DNA of 64,000 nucleotides. Origin: Flavobacterium sharifuzzamanii. GTDB taxonomy: Bacteria; Bacteroidota; Bacteroidia; Flavobacteriales; Flavobacteriaceae. Of the stretch, positions 45,401-55,249 are shown one piece after another. The position numbers and the translations under genes were made by a program. The stretch lies in assembly GCF_003254585.1 (NCBI RefSeq), contig NZ_QJGZ01000033.1, forward strand, positions 1-64,000. The letters are read 5' to 3'. Each line of letters starts with the position of its first letter. The stretch's first letter is position 1. Below the pieces are notes generated by a model. The model ran no database searches, had not been told where the DNA came from, and saw nothing but the letters and a program-made list of their open reading frames with translations.

Positions 45401-46179
45401 TAAGCAATATTATAATGATTTGCCATTTGCAGAATACTGCTTTTCATGAATGCGAGTTTATTAAACAGAGTACCGCGTTCCAGCAATAAAAAGTTAAGAA
45501 TAAAGAACCAAAGATTCTTTTTGAAACTTATTGTGCTAGTTTGGATAATGGTTTCTTTGACTTGAATATTCACCATAATCGAGCTAAACTCAATAATCGA
45601 GCTACTATTATTAGGTTCGAGTGCTGCTATTATTTTGGTTATATTCTTATCGTCAAACTGCCAAGCAATTCGTTTTCTAACTTCTTCGTGCGTCATTCCA
45701 GTTTCCTTGATAATCGCAATAACATCAGTTAGATTATTCTGAAGCAATTCTGCCATAATTTGGTTTACAGAACCTTCTTTGTTTTGGTAATTCCATGGCA
45801 GATAGCCTTCTAACAAAAAGACCATCAGATTTTCTAGAATCGATTTTTCTTTATTATAAACCGCAATTCCGTTTTGTTTCTGACTGTTTTGATACAGAAT
45901 TAATTCAGCTATTTTTTCTCGCAATAAATTGCGTATTTTTCGACTCAGATCAAATTCGAGATCGCCATAATCGCAAGAACCAAGATCAAGTTCCAATGAT
46001 TCAATTCTCCAGCTTTGTTCCTGTGGGCATAATTCATTAAAAATAGTCGCGACTTCTCTAGGCAGATTAATTTTGCTCCAGGCACTCAAACGTTCTTGAA
46101 GTCTGTAACTTTCTTTTTTCTGGTCAAAAGTTGTGTCCCACTTTAGACTCGATACAATATGGCTATTTATTTCTTCCAT
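42484..46179 (-). CDS. Contractile injection system tape-measure protein (Afp14-like)
   Basis: This 1231-aa helical protein has the typical N-terminus HIVSSLKWDTTFDQKK, then LPREVATIFNELCP and RIESLELDLG. Its C-terminal module is NAGIVLLNDYIAMLFARL, GLPLTDTVPDFIEIS, FRGNWLVRDGILVELEDKW and KYHWMDKPLHVIWPY. Both ends are conserved in the CIS_TMP family annotated as the tape measure; the middle is variable, as expected for a length ruler. It sits inside the tube and sets particle length, so sheath length should scale with its long middle segment. It overlaps the baseplate gene before it by 17 bases. Confidence 0.88.
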   Translation of the reverse strand: MEEINSHIVSSLKWDTTFDQKKESYRLQERLSAWSKINLPREVATIFNELCPQEQSWRIESLELDLGSCDYGDLEFDLSRKIRNLLREKIAELILYQNSQKQNGIAVYNKEKSILENLMVFLLEGYLPWNYQNKEGSVNQIMAELLQNNLTDVIAIIKETGMTHEEVRKRIAWQFDDKNITKIIAALEPNNSSSIIEFSSIMVNIQVKETIIQTSTISFKKNLWFFILNFLLLERGTLFNKLAFMKSSILQMANHYNIAYAELIVLIENTIVKLSDKTSQNNNFIACLKILTQEYETQKTENHLPDFKINYWNLLEQLLKDKSSRKFKTEKDNLNELIVALSTENKTKFNALIKPIFKDENLLASLLQDLNEASIKVLFSRLDATPSLLQMESIIYLNKLSQTFKFKTNSKALWEIGMLFLIKNKNADNRAFLLFCIKELGRKNNLSHEHLLAMFTNAKIPAAVKNNNSATIYTNLNAIYCKEINRNSSNYPAVHFKNLVAKLELELQKNSAKSVFFIDLQRSLTRTILLHPKMAFEVMLSYGNKEVLKKILPLILNRKMLQLLVKTANYKKTKLVQTIQVVYEILNEKDKYDFPEELMTDNLLLLGMQEILFHPEHNSSLFLETIIVQLSKKVTDTRRNDYFQFIAKLIQSKRIKSFGIAIKKTFLNQLKNTSSIDPVALALLIQNTSQQDQQELAQLLTVNFNDSGFVLLRKQDRKESENLLHYFLTNGVALKKNWIQKTTTVISNSVKSVSKTKINWELNELFWNVILKYSAYKGNEILFEKLLQKELKLYLKKTISKEKIQLQNETKTFESASSTAELEHFFESELISDYVVSNGISESVNSDLFFEIQELSEKEKYKWISSIIIERQIPNLFSISKTIEIKDILNAIMVKEPQIFFRVMKKEFIPEAQMDWLCRTISFHNLCNAVSQLDKNRESYLKILEKFNHVLGAVTIKGLASKEMQHLLFRKLLKAVVNDNWRLIAIDKIWNELIWEVVTKKGISKKNFLADMEKYIYQFPPALQLGFKEILRTEKQTAPILKQTEILSKMELIKIKEKPKTSLKQGVAVRNAGIVLLNDYIAMLFARLNLTSENKFISSEHQVRAVQYLQYVVTGMQETEEVYLPLNKVLCGLPLTDTVPDFIEISDQEKQLINGLIQAAISYWPDIGDCSIDGFRGNWLVRDGILVELEDKWELTVDKRAYDILINRSPFAFSIIKYHWMDKPLHVIWPY

Positions 46180-48880
46180 TTTTCGTTCCTAAAATTGAGG
46201 TTAAACTATTGATCAAATTCACTGAAGAAATCTCAGGATTTGCCGTTTCTAAATTATTTTCCTGTTTAGTGAATAAATCTTGAGTGTTTTTGAAACGCAA
46301 GCTGTCATGCCAATTACTGTAACTAGGAATCAGAGTTTCTAGTTCTTGAACACTTACAAACAGACATTCGCATTTTATGCTTGTCGGAAGGCATATGGAA
46401 AGAAACAGTTTTAAGCGCTTTTTGAATTCTGGAGTTTGTAATTCAGGAATAAAATCAGGAAATACTAAAATTGCATTTTTCTTAAAAAGTTCGTCGTTAA
46501 TTGTAATGATTCCGTTTCCAGAAGAAACCGTAATACGAAATGCGTAATCGGATAATTTACTTTTTGTATAATCTGGAGTCGTTACCGTTTGCGAATCGCC
46601 AGAAACCAAAAGATATTTCTCAGTAGCAAATTCCAAATAACCATTTTGAAACTGAGCATCCAAAACAGTTTGATTTGCAGTATTTAAAGCGTAATTTATG
46701 TTTGTTGCTGATTGAAAATCAATATTTTGAATGCTGTAGCTTAAACTGTTGCTTTGTTTTGTAATTTCGAAATTATATTTTAACTGACTTAACAGAATAG
46801 AGGTTTCAATAAAGATGTTGCCTTTTCTTTTTTCTTTTAGCCAATATACTTTTTGTATTGTTTTATTGGCATTCAATTGGTCTTCAATAGAGCTCTGCGA
46901 AGCGTCAAATTGAGTCGTAATAAAATTGTTGTATATATTTTTTAATCCGAAAAGTAAATTCAATTTTAACTCAAAACCTGAAAAATTGCTGCAATCAGTT
47001 TTACTTAATTTTTCTTTTTTATTAAGATGTTCTGATTTAAAAATAAAATCAGACGTGTTTTCATTTATGTAATCGTAATGATCATTTTTAATATTGAGAT
47101 TATTAGCCGATGCTATTTTTGATGCAGTTAGAAAATTGTAGGCTTTTATTCTGTTATATGTTAATAAATCGAGGTTTTGCAGATACAAGCTCTTCAAAAT
47201 GATCTGATCTTTTTTCTTATTTCCAGTATAAATTGTGCCATCAATTAAGGCATCGATAACTTTAGGCGATTCGCCATGTCTGGCAAGCAGATGATCCAGT
47301 ATTGAATTTCTGCGTTCAAAATTGACATCTTCTTCCTCCATGATTTTCATCATTCCAAAGATGTAAGCATTGTAAGGATCCTGCTGATATTCTAGCCAGC
47401 TTTTTTCTTTCAGTTCTTTTTTATTTTCTTCGCCATAAGTGTATTCAAAGACATTATTATTTTTTAATAAAGGCTTGATATGGGGAACATTGTACAGCGA
47501 CTGATAAAAATAGCTTGGAGAAAACATCTTGTACGGAACAGGATATTCTAAATGTTTTTTCTCATATTTATCTTTCAGAGCATAAAAAGCATCTTTGTCT
47601 GAAGGCGAACCGCATACAGAATTGGTAAAAGAAAATAGTTTTGAAACATTGGCCAATTGCGAAAACTGATTGGCCAGAACTTGATCAAATAAGGTCAAAT
47701 AGCCTTTTAATTGGCGTGATTGTGCCACTTGTATGGGAGCAGAATCATCTTCAATTTTATCATCGCCAATGCCATATTGCTGCGGAAATGTATTTTGGAT
47801 AGAATAATAGCTATTAATGTCTCTGAAACTGCTTTTAGGCAATTTTATAGCAGGTTTGTTATTTAAACTTATCGCTGTTTCTTGATATTTGCTAAGATTA
47901 ATTTGCAATGGACTTAAAGCATCTGTTTGCACTTCTTTTCCGTTGCAGATTAGCTGTAGTTTTTTCTCTCCGTAAGAAGCCAGAATATCTATAAATATTA
48001 TTTGATTTATAGTTGATTGCAGTGCCTGAACAATATTTTGATTTTGATAAAGCTGAAGCCCTGAAACTGAAATAATGCCAGCTACAGACTCAATTACTGG
48101 AATTAGATCAATAGTTTTGAGGGTATCTTTTTTATCCAATATAGATTCATTTAGAATCCAGCCATTTTTAAGATAAGGACCATCATAAATTTCGGCGGCA
48201 TTATATCCGTCTTCTTCTAGAGTATCGTAATTTACTTGAGCGATTTTCGGAAAAATATAAGTGCGGAGCTTGTCTTGCAGTTCTAATAAAACAGCTTGTT
48301 CGTCTGCATCTTTTTCAATTTCAATTTTTCCGCCAATTAAGCAATTCTGTGGCTGAAGAACAATTGGCATATTAAAAAGCTCACCAATATTTCGGCTTTG
48401 ATTAAGGTAATAAAAGACCGATTTGCAAATAGTATCGCGTTGAATGCTATCGGTAATATCTGGGTTTATATACAGATATACTTGATAAACTCTGCTAAAG
48501 GGCAGAAGATTATCATTGTAAGTGGTTATTTCGGCATTATAAACCTCATCAATACCGTCGATAATGTATTTTTTGTAATCATCAATGGTATAAGGCGAAG
48601 TAGTCAAGATTTTATAGGGAAGGTAAAACTGATTTTCCATTTCCATTTTCTCCGTAGAATCGGTCAAAATATCGGGGATAGAAAAATCGGTGCAATAGCC
48701 TAGTTCTGTAAGTGCATAACAAACCTGATCTAGAATGGTCATTCCAGGATCGCTCGGATTAAAGTTGGTCCATTCCGGACCAATATGATTTTGGATATAA
48801 TCAATAGCTTCGTCTTTCAGGAAATTAAAATCCTGATGTGGCGGAAGCTGTGTTTTTGTTATTTGATTATTAGTATCCAT
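46163..48880 (-). CDS. eCIS baseplate wedge protein (Afp12-like)
   Basis: The 905-aa protein starts with the family-typical FLKDEAIDYIQNHIGPEWTNF, SDPGMTILDQVCYALTELGY and YCTDFSIPD. It continues with long alpha/beta domains including QSRQLKGYLTLFDQVLANQ. Afp12-like proteins pair with the Afp11-like protein to form the wedge around the spike. The gene shares one base with the end of the upstream Afp11-like gene and overlaps the tape measure. The identification rests on N-terminal motifs, length and order. Confidence 0.82.
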   Translation of the reverse strand: MDTNNQITKTQLPPHQDFNFLKDEAIDYIQNHIGPEWTNFNPSDPGMTILDQVCYALTELGYCTDFSIPDILTDSTEKMEMENQFYLPYKILTTSPYTIDDYKKYIIDGIDEVYNAEITTYNDNLLPFSRVYQVYLYINPDITDSIQRDTICKSVFYYLNQSRNIGELFNMPIVLQPQNCLIGGKIEIEKDADEQAVLLELQDKLRTYIFPKIAQVNYDTLEEDGYNAAEIYDGPYLKNGWILNESILDKKDTLKTIDLIPVIESVAGIISVSGLQLYQNQNIVQALQSTINQIIFIDILASYGEKKLQLICNGKEVQTDALSPLQINLSKYQETAISLNNKPAIKLPKSSFRDINSYYSIQNTFPQQYGIGDDKIEDDSAPIQVAQSRQLKGYLTLFDQVLANQFSQLANVSKLFSFTNSVCGSPSDKDAFYALKDKYEKKHLEYPVPYKMFSPSYFYQSLYNVPHIKPLLKNNNVFEYTYGEENKKELKEKSWLEYQQDPYNAYIFGMMKIMEEEDVNFERRNSILDHLLARHGESPKVIDALIDGTIYTGNKKKDQIILKSLYLQNLDLLTYNRIKAYNFLTASKIASANNLNIKNDHYDYINENTSDFIFKSEHLNKKEKLSKTDCSNFSGFELKLNLLFGLKNIYNNFITTQFDASQSSIEDQLNANKTIQKVYWLKEKRKGNIFIETSILLSQLKYNFEITKQSNSLSYSIQNIDFQSATNINYALNTANQTVLDAQFQNGYLEFATEKYLLVSGDSQTVTTPDYTKSKLSDYAFRITVSSGNGIITINDELFKKNAILVFPDFIPELQTPEFKKRLKLFLSICLPTSIKCECLFVSVQELETLIPSYSNWHDSLRFKNTQDLFTKQENNLETANPEISSVNLINSLTSILGTKNGRNK

Positions 48881-51800
48881 TATGTCAGATATGAAATGTT
48901 ATGATTGGGAGCAGAAACTAAAAGCGTTGATTGGCCGTATGGCATTAAAGTTTTTTTTTCGCTTTTTAAAGCTGTTTGCACTCCTGTAACGGGATTGATG
49001 TAATAGCTTGAAAAGGAAACATTCTCAACAGTAAGAACTCCTTCAATACTTTGAATAAATGTGCTCACTTTGGCATCAACAAGCGGTTTGTCAATTTCTA
49101 TTTCTGAAGGACAATTGGAAATCCATGGCGATAAATATTTCTTTAATGCGAGATTTACATTCTTGTTAACCAATGTCTTTTGATAGTTTGGATCGACTAT
49201 AATTGAAATATTAATGATGACATATTCTAGATTAAAATTGGAAACGTTCAGGTTTATAAATGGCGACGAATTGGCGCTTAGATATTGTTTTACCTGAATT
49301 TCGAGTGCATTTGTTACCAAAGGAATAAAAGCGTTTGAATCGTTATCTGACGCTATTTTTTTGATTAAATATACATTTGTGCTGTTGTCACTTTTTTTAG
49401 TAACTACTTTTGAATAATATACAGTATCAAAATTTTCGGCAATCAGCGTATAATAATCGGTTTGTGTGCTGGCTCTATTTTTGGTTTTAATGCTATTGCT
49501 TACTCTTTTGTTTCTATCGGTTTTGTCTTCGGCAGCTTTTCCTCCAAAAGAAGCAAAAGGTTGAATAATTGTGCCTATTTCCGGAATCTTGATTTCTGGT
49601 TTAGTGATCACGTTTGCATTAATTTGCGGACTTTGTGTATCGGTCAAAAAGGAAGTTCCTGTTCTTTGTACGTTAAATCCGTTGGTTTGCATAAAAGTGG
49701 TTTTAGAAAACGAAGAAAGATTGCCAACAGCAGCAATAGAAATCCAGTTTTTGTTTCCTGGCATTATAGTGCTGTTATTATTGCAGTCTGACGGAATAGG
49801 GATTTCTATAATTCCTGAACATCTAAACTGGCTGGTTTGATCAGATAATGGCTGAATGTTTTTCCATCCAGAATCGCTTAAATAGTAATACGAAAGGCTA
49901 TTCTGATTGGTAAGCGCAGTCGAATTTCTAGCCAATTCAAAATAGAGATTCAAAGTGCTGTCGCAAATCAGATTATCTAGTTCGATAAATAAGGCGCCGT
50001 TATAATTAAAAGAAGGATAAAGCGGAAAGCCTTTTACGGCATTGCTTTCAGAACTTCCAACTATTTCGGTATTAAATGTGTTGGTTTTGGTTTGGTCAGC
50101 TGTTTCACTATCAAATACAGTATAGTTTGAAAAAGGAGCATAAATAAAATACTGCAACGGATAATCTCCTGCCGTGCCATCAAGTTTATAGGTTACGCTA
50201 GCATTATAAATGGCTGAAAAGGTTTGTATTTTTGGCGCAAATGGTACATTGGCGGCAGCAATAAAATCTTTTACTTCCTTGTCTTTTGCCATTGCAAGTT
50301 TATTGCCGTTTTGTAGAGCAATACTAGCTACAACATTGGCATACAATTCTGAACCAAAACCGTATTCTGGACTTGATAAAGTCATTTTTATAAATCCCGA
50401 TGAACTTTCTTCAGTAAACTTTAAAGCTTCTTTTTGAATGTTTGGATCGGGTTTCAAGATTTTAGAAGCTGTTGGTGTCGCGATGGTACTCAAACTAGCA
50501 CCTGGTTTGCAATATAGGTAACAGCTGCTAGATGTGCTTAAAACATTATAATTAGCATCTTCAGGTTCAGAATCGAATAAATAAACGTATTGTGGAACTT
50601 CATTGATTGGAATGAAAACCTTATCAACGTCACTGCTTTTTATCTTTGTCATTTTAAGACCGTCCCATGATTTGTCTTGCATGATATCAAAGCATACCAT
50701 AAAGCTAGCATTTCTAAATTCGGGTAGAATTAGAGTAGATGGCTTTGTTGGATGTAACATTTTAATTTTTTTTAGAAGCGTTGATTTATCATCTTTATTC
50801 GGTGGATTTAGATAATCATTGTATTGTTTGTAATACATTTCAAAATTGCCTGGTCTTTTATCCCAATTTATTTCTACTATAAAACTGTCGAGAGGTTTAC
50901 TCAATATTTCATTGTTTCCGATAATAAAATTGGCATTTACTAACGGAATTGGTCCAAAAGGAGTGAAGGGACTCTTAGCATTTATTTCTCCAAAATCATT
51001 ATACAATTGAAAGGTTTTAACGTCTGTTACTTTCAACGCAATAGTTATCGATGTAATTTTAGGAGGCTCTTGCGGATTTGGAACATCCTGAAACAAAATC
51101 TTCATCATCGGCCAATCGCTTTTTAGTCCGTCAGGATTAACTAAAAAAGGTTCAATTGCAGCTACAGTTGGGTCAAGATTTATTTTTATGGTAAAAACAG
51201 TATTTTGTTTTTTAGCGTCTGCTGTAAAATCTGTGGAAGCCAAATCTAATTTTAGCCATTCTTTTTGTGTGCTCAAAAAATAACTGGCTTCTTGCAGGGT
51301 TTTTATATCTATGGAAGAATCAAATTCCAATGTCAGGTTTATAGTTCTTTCACCTTCGCGTAATAATAACATTGGCGAAGCAAATCCAATTCCGATTAGA
51401 GAAGGATTTAGAGAAAGATCATCTGAACCAAAAGTTTCCCAACTGATTGCTTTGTTTTCTGCATCTAATTGAATTTCGGTTGGTTTAACAACAGTCTGCA
51501 AATTATAAGAGGCATTGTTTTTATTTTGATAAGAAAGTTTATGTAAGCTTGCAATCGTAGCAGGATTTAGGTTTACATTTTTCTGTGAAGAAAACAGAAT
51601 AGGATTCTTTTGCGCATCGACGCCCGCATTAAACAAAGTTCCAGCTGGTAAAGTAAAAACAGATGTTGGCTTTGTGAGTGTGGCGCACAAAAATGTATGA
51701 TCGGCAACGGCAGGGAGTCTGGTCTGTTTTAGAATATCTTTATAATAAAAATCAAGATGTTTCTCAGAAAGACCATTCATACGATCTTGTTGCACTTTTA

Positions 51801-52608
51801 AAATATTTACAAAAGAGCGTAAAAGAACGGTGTCTGGAAAATGTCCTTTTTTAAGGTTTAATTTTTTGAATTCTTTTCCTGCATGATGAATAATGGTTTC
51901 TAAAAACTGAAATAGTTTATCGCCTATTTTTGTTAGAATATCTAGACTGAATGCCGTTATTGAACTTGTTTCCCGTAAAACGGAATGTTCTGTTTCAAAC
52001 CCGAAAACCTGCCAAAAGGGAGTTTTGTCTTTATTGATGAACCAGATGCTTTTGTCAAAAGAATTAAAATCTTGCAAAGGCGCTGAGGCGATAGACAAAC
52101 CGTCAACAGATAATTTGTATAAATATTCTCTAAAAGATTGAATTGCCCAAAAGTCAACACTTAATTTTGTTTTTACTTCTTGTAAAATGTAAGTTTTGAG
52201 ATCGTATATTTCATTATTTCTGAGCATATAATGCGTCCAGCGTTCTATAATTTTATAAATAGCTGTAATGCGATCAAAAAGGTTGTTTAAAGCATTTGAA
52301 TACGGAATTCCTCCGTTTTCTTTTTGAACTAATCGTTGAATTTCGGTACAGCTGTTTTTATAATCAGCATGTAGTTTTTTATAGTTTGTTTTTGAAATCG
52401 AAGCCATCAGGAAAACGGGATCTTTTAACAAAAATGGACTCCAATTGCCATGAATGGTATTGCTGTCATTATAGAAATTGATCAATTTGCTAAATTCTGC
52501 CAAAAAGCACAGCCAGTCTTGTTCGGTTCTTCCGTCTATTAAATACGGATTGGGAACGAGTGCTTCGTTAAGAGAATTTATGGCGCTATTTTGATCAATT
52601 AAAATCAT
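48880..52608 (-). CDS. eCIS baseplate wedge protein, gp6/J-like (Afp11-like)
   Basis: This 1242-aa protein is encoded between gp25 and the Afp12-like gene, as in other Afp/PVC-type loci. Typical segments are DGRTEQDWLCFLAEFSKLIN at the N-terminus, LPAVADHTFLCATLTKP before a baseplate-J-like domain, and a C-terminus with ALKKYLSPWIS and IQSIEGVLTVENVSF, which closely match gp6/J wedge domains. It forms the ring that triggers sheath contraction. It overlaps gp25 by 4 bases. Confidence 0.88.
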   Translation of the reverse strand: MILIDQNSAINSLNEALVPNPYLIDGRTEQDWLCFLAEFSKLINFYNDSNTIHGNWSPFLLKDPVFLMASISKTNYKKLHADYKNSCTEIQRLVQKENGGIPYSNALNNLFDRITAIYKIIERWTHYMLRNNEIYDLKTYILQEVKTKLSVDFWAIQSFREYLYKLSVDGLSIASAPLQDFNSFDKSIWFINKDKTPFWQVFGFETEHSVLRETSSITAFSLDILTKIGDKLFQFLETIIHHAGKEFKKLNLKKGHFPDTVLLRSFVNILKVQQDRMNGLSEKHLDFYYKDILKQTRLPAVADHTFLCATLTKPTSVFTLPAGTLFNAGVDAQKNPILFSSQKNVNLNPATIASLHKLSYQNKNNASYNLQTVVKPTEIQLDAENKAISWETFGSDDLSLNPSLIGIGFASPMLLLREGERTINLTLEFDSSIDIKTLQEASYFLSTQKEWLKLDLASTDFTADAKKQNTVFTIKINLDPTVAAIEPFLVNPDGLKSDWPMMKILFQDVPNPQEPPKITSITIALKVTDVKTFQLYNDFGEINAKSPFTPFGPIPLVNANFIIGNNEILSKPLDSFIVEINWDKRPGNFEMYYKQYNDYLNPPNKDDKSTLLKKIKMLHPTKPSTLILPEFRNASFMVCFDIMQDKSWDGLKMTKIKSSDVDKVFIPINEVPQYVYLFDSEPEDANYNVLSTSSSCYLYCKPGASLSTIATPTASKILKPDPNIQKEALKFTEESSSGFIKMTLSSPEYGFGSELYANVVASIALQNGNKLAMAKDKEVKDFIAAANVPFAPKIQTFSAIYNASVTYKLDGTAGDYPLQYFIYAPFSNYTVFDSETADQTKTNTFNTEIVGSSESNAVKGFPLYPSFNYNGALFIELDNLICDSTLNLYFELARNSTALTNQNSLSYYYLSDSGWKNIQPLSDQTSQFRCSGIIEIPIPSDCNNNSTIMPGNKNWISIAAVGNLSSFSKTTFMQTNGFNVQRTGTSFLTDTQSPQINANVITKPEIKIPEIGTIIQPFASFGGKAAEDKTDRNKRVSNSIKTKNRASTQTDYYTLIAENFDTVYYSKVVTKKSDNSTNVYLIKKIASDNDSNAFIPLVTNALEIQVKQYLSANSSPFINLNVSNFNLEYVIINISIIVDPNYQKTLVNKNVNLALKKYLSPWISNCPSEIEIDKPLVDAKVSTFIQSIEGVLTVENVSFSSYYINPVTGVQTALKSEKKTLMPYGQSTLLVSAPNHNISYLT

Positions 52609-53039
52609 TTTTTCTTGTCTAGGTTTGTTCCTTCTTTTACATAAAAAGGGAACACATAGTTGTGTCTTGTATTGGTTTTTGAATAGATGTAACTAATCAA
52701 TATTTCTATTGTTCCGTTTGCGATATCAGTTGATGCGACTTTTACGTCCTGCACCAATATTCTTGGTTCGTAACGCAATAAGGCAAACTTGATAGCTTCG
52801 ATAATTTCGCCTTTAAGTGTACTATCTATTTTTCTAAACATAAACTGCTGTATTCCTGAACCAAATTCAGATTCAAGAGTGCGTTCGCCTTTGCGAGTGT
52901 TCAGAATAACATTGATAGATTCGTTAATATTGGTTTCGTTGGCAGACAAATTCAGCATATAATTATCTGCAGAGAAAGACACCGGAAATGCCCATCCTGA
53001 ACCTAAAAAGGCAGTTTCATTATGTGCTGTATTATCCAC
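52605..53039 (-). CDS. eCIS baseplate protein, GPW/gp25 family (Afp9-like)
   Basis: This 144-aa gp25 protein has FLGSGWAFPVSF near the start, NVILNTRKGERTLESEFGSG (the conserved gp25 core with Arg-Pro/Leu-Glu-FG pattern), and RYEPRILVQDVKV. gp25 nucleates sheath polymerisation at the baseplate. The start is a GTG (53037-53039) overlapping the PAAR stop (GTGGATAA). No ATG precedes the conserved FLGSGW segment, so GTG is required. The 8-base overlap means tip and wedge proteins are translationally coupled. Confidence 0.92.
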   Translation of the reverse strand: MDNTAHNETAFLGSGWAFPVSFSADNYMLNLSANETNINESINVILNTRKGERTLESEFGSGIQQFMFRKIDSTLKGEIIEAIKFALLRYEPRILVQDVKVASTDIANGTIEILISYIYSKTNTRHNYVFPFYVKEGTNLDKKK

Positions 53040-53331
53040 CGATCATTACATTAAACGCTCCTAGCATAATTGAGCCTCCGTGAGCTGTTGTATCTCCCAT
53101 TCTTGCGGCTGGCATACCGCAGATCATAACCGTTGCAGATCCTTTTATAATAGAATCTGGTGGTCCTACACAAACCAGCGTATCGCCAACTTTGGCTGCT
53201 GGTAATCCTCCTATTAAAACGGTTGGTGTTCCAGGTCCTACAATAGGCCCACCCACGTGTGGAACTGGCGGTACTCCCGGAGTAACCATTGGACACTGAT
53301 GAAAATCTGTAAGTCTTGCTGCTGGTGGCAT
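53032..53331 (-). CDS. PAAR-domain spike tip protein (Afp10-like)
   Basis: The 99-aa protein is a single PAAR domain with PPAARLTDFHQCP at the start, then VPHVGGPIVGPG, PTVLIGGLPAAKVGD and MICGMPAARMGDTTAHGG. Its conserved His and Cys residues form the zinc site. It caps the VgrG-like spike as the piercing tip. Unlike extended PAAR proteins, it carries no C-terminal effector. It is encoded between the spike and gp25. Confidence 0.95.
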   Translation of the reverse strand: MPPAARLTDFHQCPMVTPGVPPVPHVGGPIVGPGTPTVLIGGLPAAKVGDTLVCVGPPDSIIKGSATVMICGMPAARMGDTTAHGGSIMLGAFNVMIGG

Positions 53332-53449
53332 AGTTTTTTTTGTTTAATCGGTTAATTGTTTATTTGTTTAATCGATGCTGTAGCTAACTTTGTCAAAGTT
53401 TAAATTGTAAATGATTAACTATTCGCAATTCATAACTCATAATTCATAA
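53332..53449. repeat. Short intergenic direct repeats inside the eCIS operon
   Basis: This spacer contains two copies of TTTGTTTAATCG (53339-53350 and 53363-53374, 24 bases apart), followed by stuttered ATTCATAA-like units near 53428-53450. The purpose is unknown. It is one of only a few non-overlapping junctions in the structural half of the operon. Confidence 0.4.
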
Positions 53450-55249
53450 TTAGTTTATCATTACCATCGCACCTTTCAATGTCAATTGCATTCCGCCAGA
53501 CACTTGTGCGATTTGTCCGCCTTGAGCAGTGTATTGCATATCTGCATTTTCTTTGATGTTTAAGCCTTTTAATGCAACATCTCCACCACTTGATTGTATA
53601 TTAACACCTTGATTTCCTTTGATGGTTACGTTTTGATTTGCTGAGATATTGATATCTTTCTGACTTGATAAATCAATACCGCTGCTAGACATTATAATGC
53701 TGTTGCTGTTTTCGTCCTGAATCGTAATTTTCTTGTCTTTATCACTTATGATGATGGTATTTTTATTGGGCGTAGCAACAGTCCAGATTTTATTTTCATC
53801 ATCAAACTGTACCGAAATTCCAGATTTGGAAACAATGGCTTTTATTGAGTTTTTCTGATTTGGATCTAAACCTGCAAAAGGTTTTATGTTTGTACTGCTA
53901 TAAACACTTCCCAATATTATCGGATAACGCGGATCTTCATTTATAAAACCCAAAATGACTTCGTCTCCAGCTTCGGGCATAAAGAAAGCTCCCGCTCCGC
54001 TTGTCGAATAAAAATTAGTAAGCCTTGCCCAGATTCCTTCGCCTTTAGGATCCAATAGAGGAACATCGACTAAAACTCTATATTGAGAATCGGGATCTTC
54101 GTACATCTGTTTTACAGTTGCGTTAAAGAGACCTTTTGCTCCTGGAACTAAACCAGAAGCAGGTGGAGCCATAACATCTGGTTCTTCGGTAAACCAGAGT
54201 GGAGAAAGTCCAAGTGAAACTTCAGAGACCCAGTTTCCTTGTGACAAATCATGTACAACTCCTGCAATTAAGTAATCGCCATTAAAGCGATCTCCAACAC
54301 CGGCGAAGGTCATATATTTTCCTGGGTCGATTAAATTCGTGCCTTGAAAAGAGGCTTCACCCATTATTTTAGAATATTCACTTTTAATAATCTGCGCTTT
54401 CGACCAATTGGTTAAGTCTGCAGTTTCTAGAGGAGCTGAAGTCTGCAATTGATACGTAGAAAGTCCAACAACTTCAGAAAGTTTTTTTGTTGTTAAATTT
54501 CCAGCTCCGGAAACATTCGGTGCCGCATTGCCCGTTACTACAGCTTGGGTTTTAAAATCCCAACTATTCGCTGCAGCGTTTCCTAATTGCGTAACAGCGC
54601 TCAATTTGGCATTAAATTCAAGGAGAGTATCACCATAAGTTACTGTAAGAACAGAAGTGGTAGTTTTATCAGGAGGAAATACAGAAATTTTTCCATTTAA
54701 AGTAGTCACTATTAGTCCGTTTGCTTCAGCAAGAGCCAATAGATAGTCCCAATCTGTAACATAATATTGCACTTGTTCTGGCCAAATTGTGCTTGTAGCA
54801 GTAACATCTGCGCTTAATCCCGAATAGTTTCCTATAAGGGACGACATAATATCACTGTCTTTTTGTTTTGAGTAAGTAAGGCTTTTTCTGCCTACAATCA
54901 TTTTTATTGCGTTGTCTCGACATTCTACTTCTAGAGCTGATCCGACAAGATTATCAATGCGAATGGTCTGACTCATAATTACACCTGAGAAAATAACGGT
55001 ATTATTACTGTCATATCCTGCTTCAATGCTTACTGTTGCGCCTGGAACAAAAGTAGAAGAAGAACTGGCATCAAATTGACCTGTATTGGGTTCCCCGTCT
55101 AGAATGGTAATTTTTGCAGAAGCAATTCGGTTTACTTTTTTTTCTATATGAACAGAAAGCACGCTTAGTTCGTCGGCTATAGGCGAGCCGCTGACTTTTA
55201 CAACAAATGTTGCAATTCCGCCACTTTTTATTTCTGTTGAAGCACTCAT
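53450..55249 (-). CDS. eCIS spike protein, VgrG/gp27-gp5-like (Afp8-like)
   Basis: The 599-aa protein has an N-terminal gp27-like hub (LSVHIEKKVNRIASAKITIL; about 1-360). An OB-fold gp5 domain follows (about 375-460; WARLTNFYSTSGAGAFFMPE and DEVILGFINEDPRYPIILGS), and then a triple-stranded beta-helix (from ~480; NTIIISDKDKKITIQDENSN, ISANQNVTIKGNQGVNI). It ends where the PAAR tip docks. The start overlaps the stop of the LysM protein gene by one base. Confidence 0.93.
   Translation of the reverse strand: MSASTEIKSGGIATFVVKVSGSPIADELSVLSVHIEKKVNRIASAKITILDGEPNTGQFDASSSSTFVPGATVSIEAGYDSNNTVIFSGVIMSQTIRIDNLVGSALEVECRDNAIKMIVGRKSLTYSKQKDSDIMSSLIGNYSGLSADVTATSTIWPEQVQYYVTDWDYLLALAEANGLIVTTLNGKISVFPPDKTTTSVLTVTYGDTLLEFNAKLSAVTQLGNAAANSWDFKTQAVVTGNAAPNVSGAGNLTTKKLSEVVGLSTYQLQTSAPLETADLTNWSKAQIIKSEYSKIMGEASFQGTNLIDPGKYMTFAGVGDRFNGDYLIAGVVHDLSQGNWVSEVSLGLSPLWFTEEPDVMAPPASGLVPGAKGLFNATVKQMYEDPDSQYRVLVDVPLLDPKGEGIWARLTNFYSTSGAGAFFMPEAGDEVILGFINEDPRYPIILGSVYSSTNIKPFAGLDPNQKNSIKAIVSKSGISVQFDDENKIWTVATPNKNTIIISDKDKKITIQDENSNSIIMSSSGIDLSSQKDINISANQNVTIKGNQGVNIQSSGGDVALKGLNIKENADMQYTAQGGQIAQVSGGMQLTLKGAMVMIN

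Noticed and set aside
53051..53296. An 81-codon minus-strand ORF overlapping the PAAR gene in another frame
   Set aside because: It is a shadow frame of the highly repetitive PAAR coding sequence; the PAAR protein itself is unambiguous.
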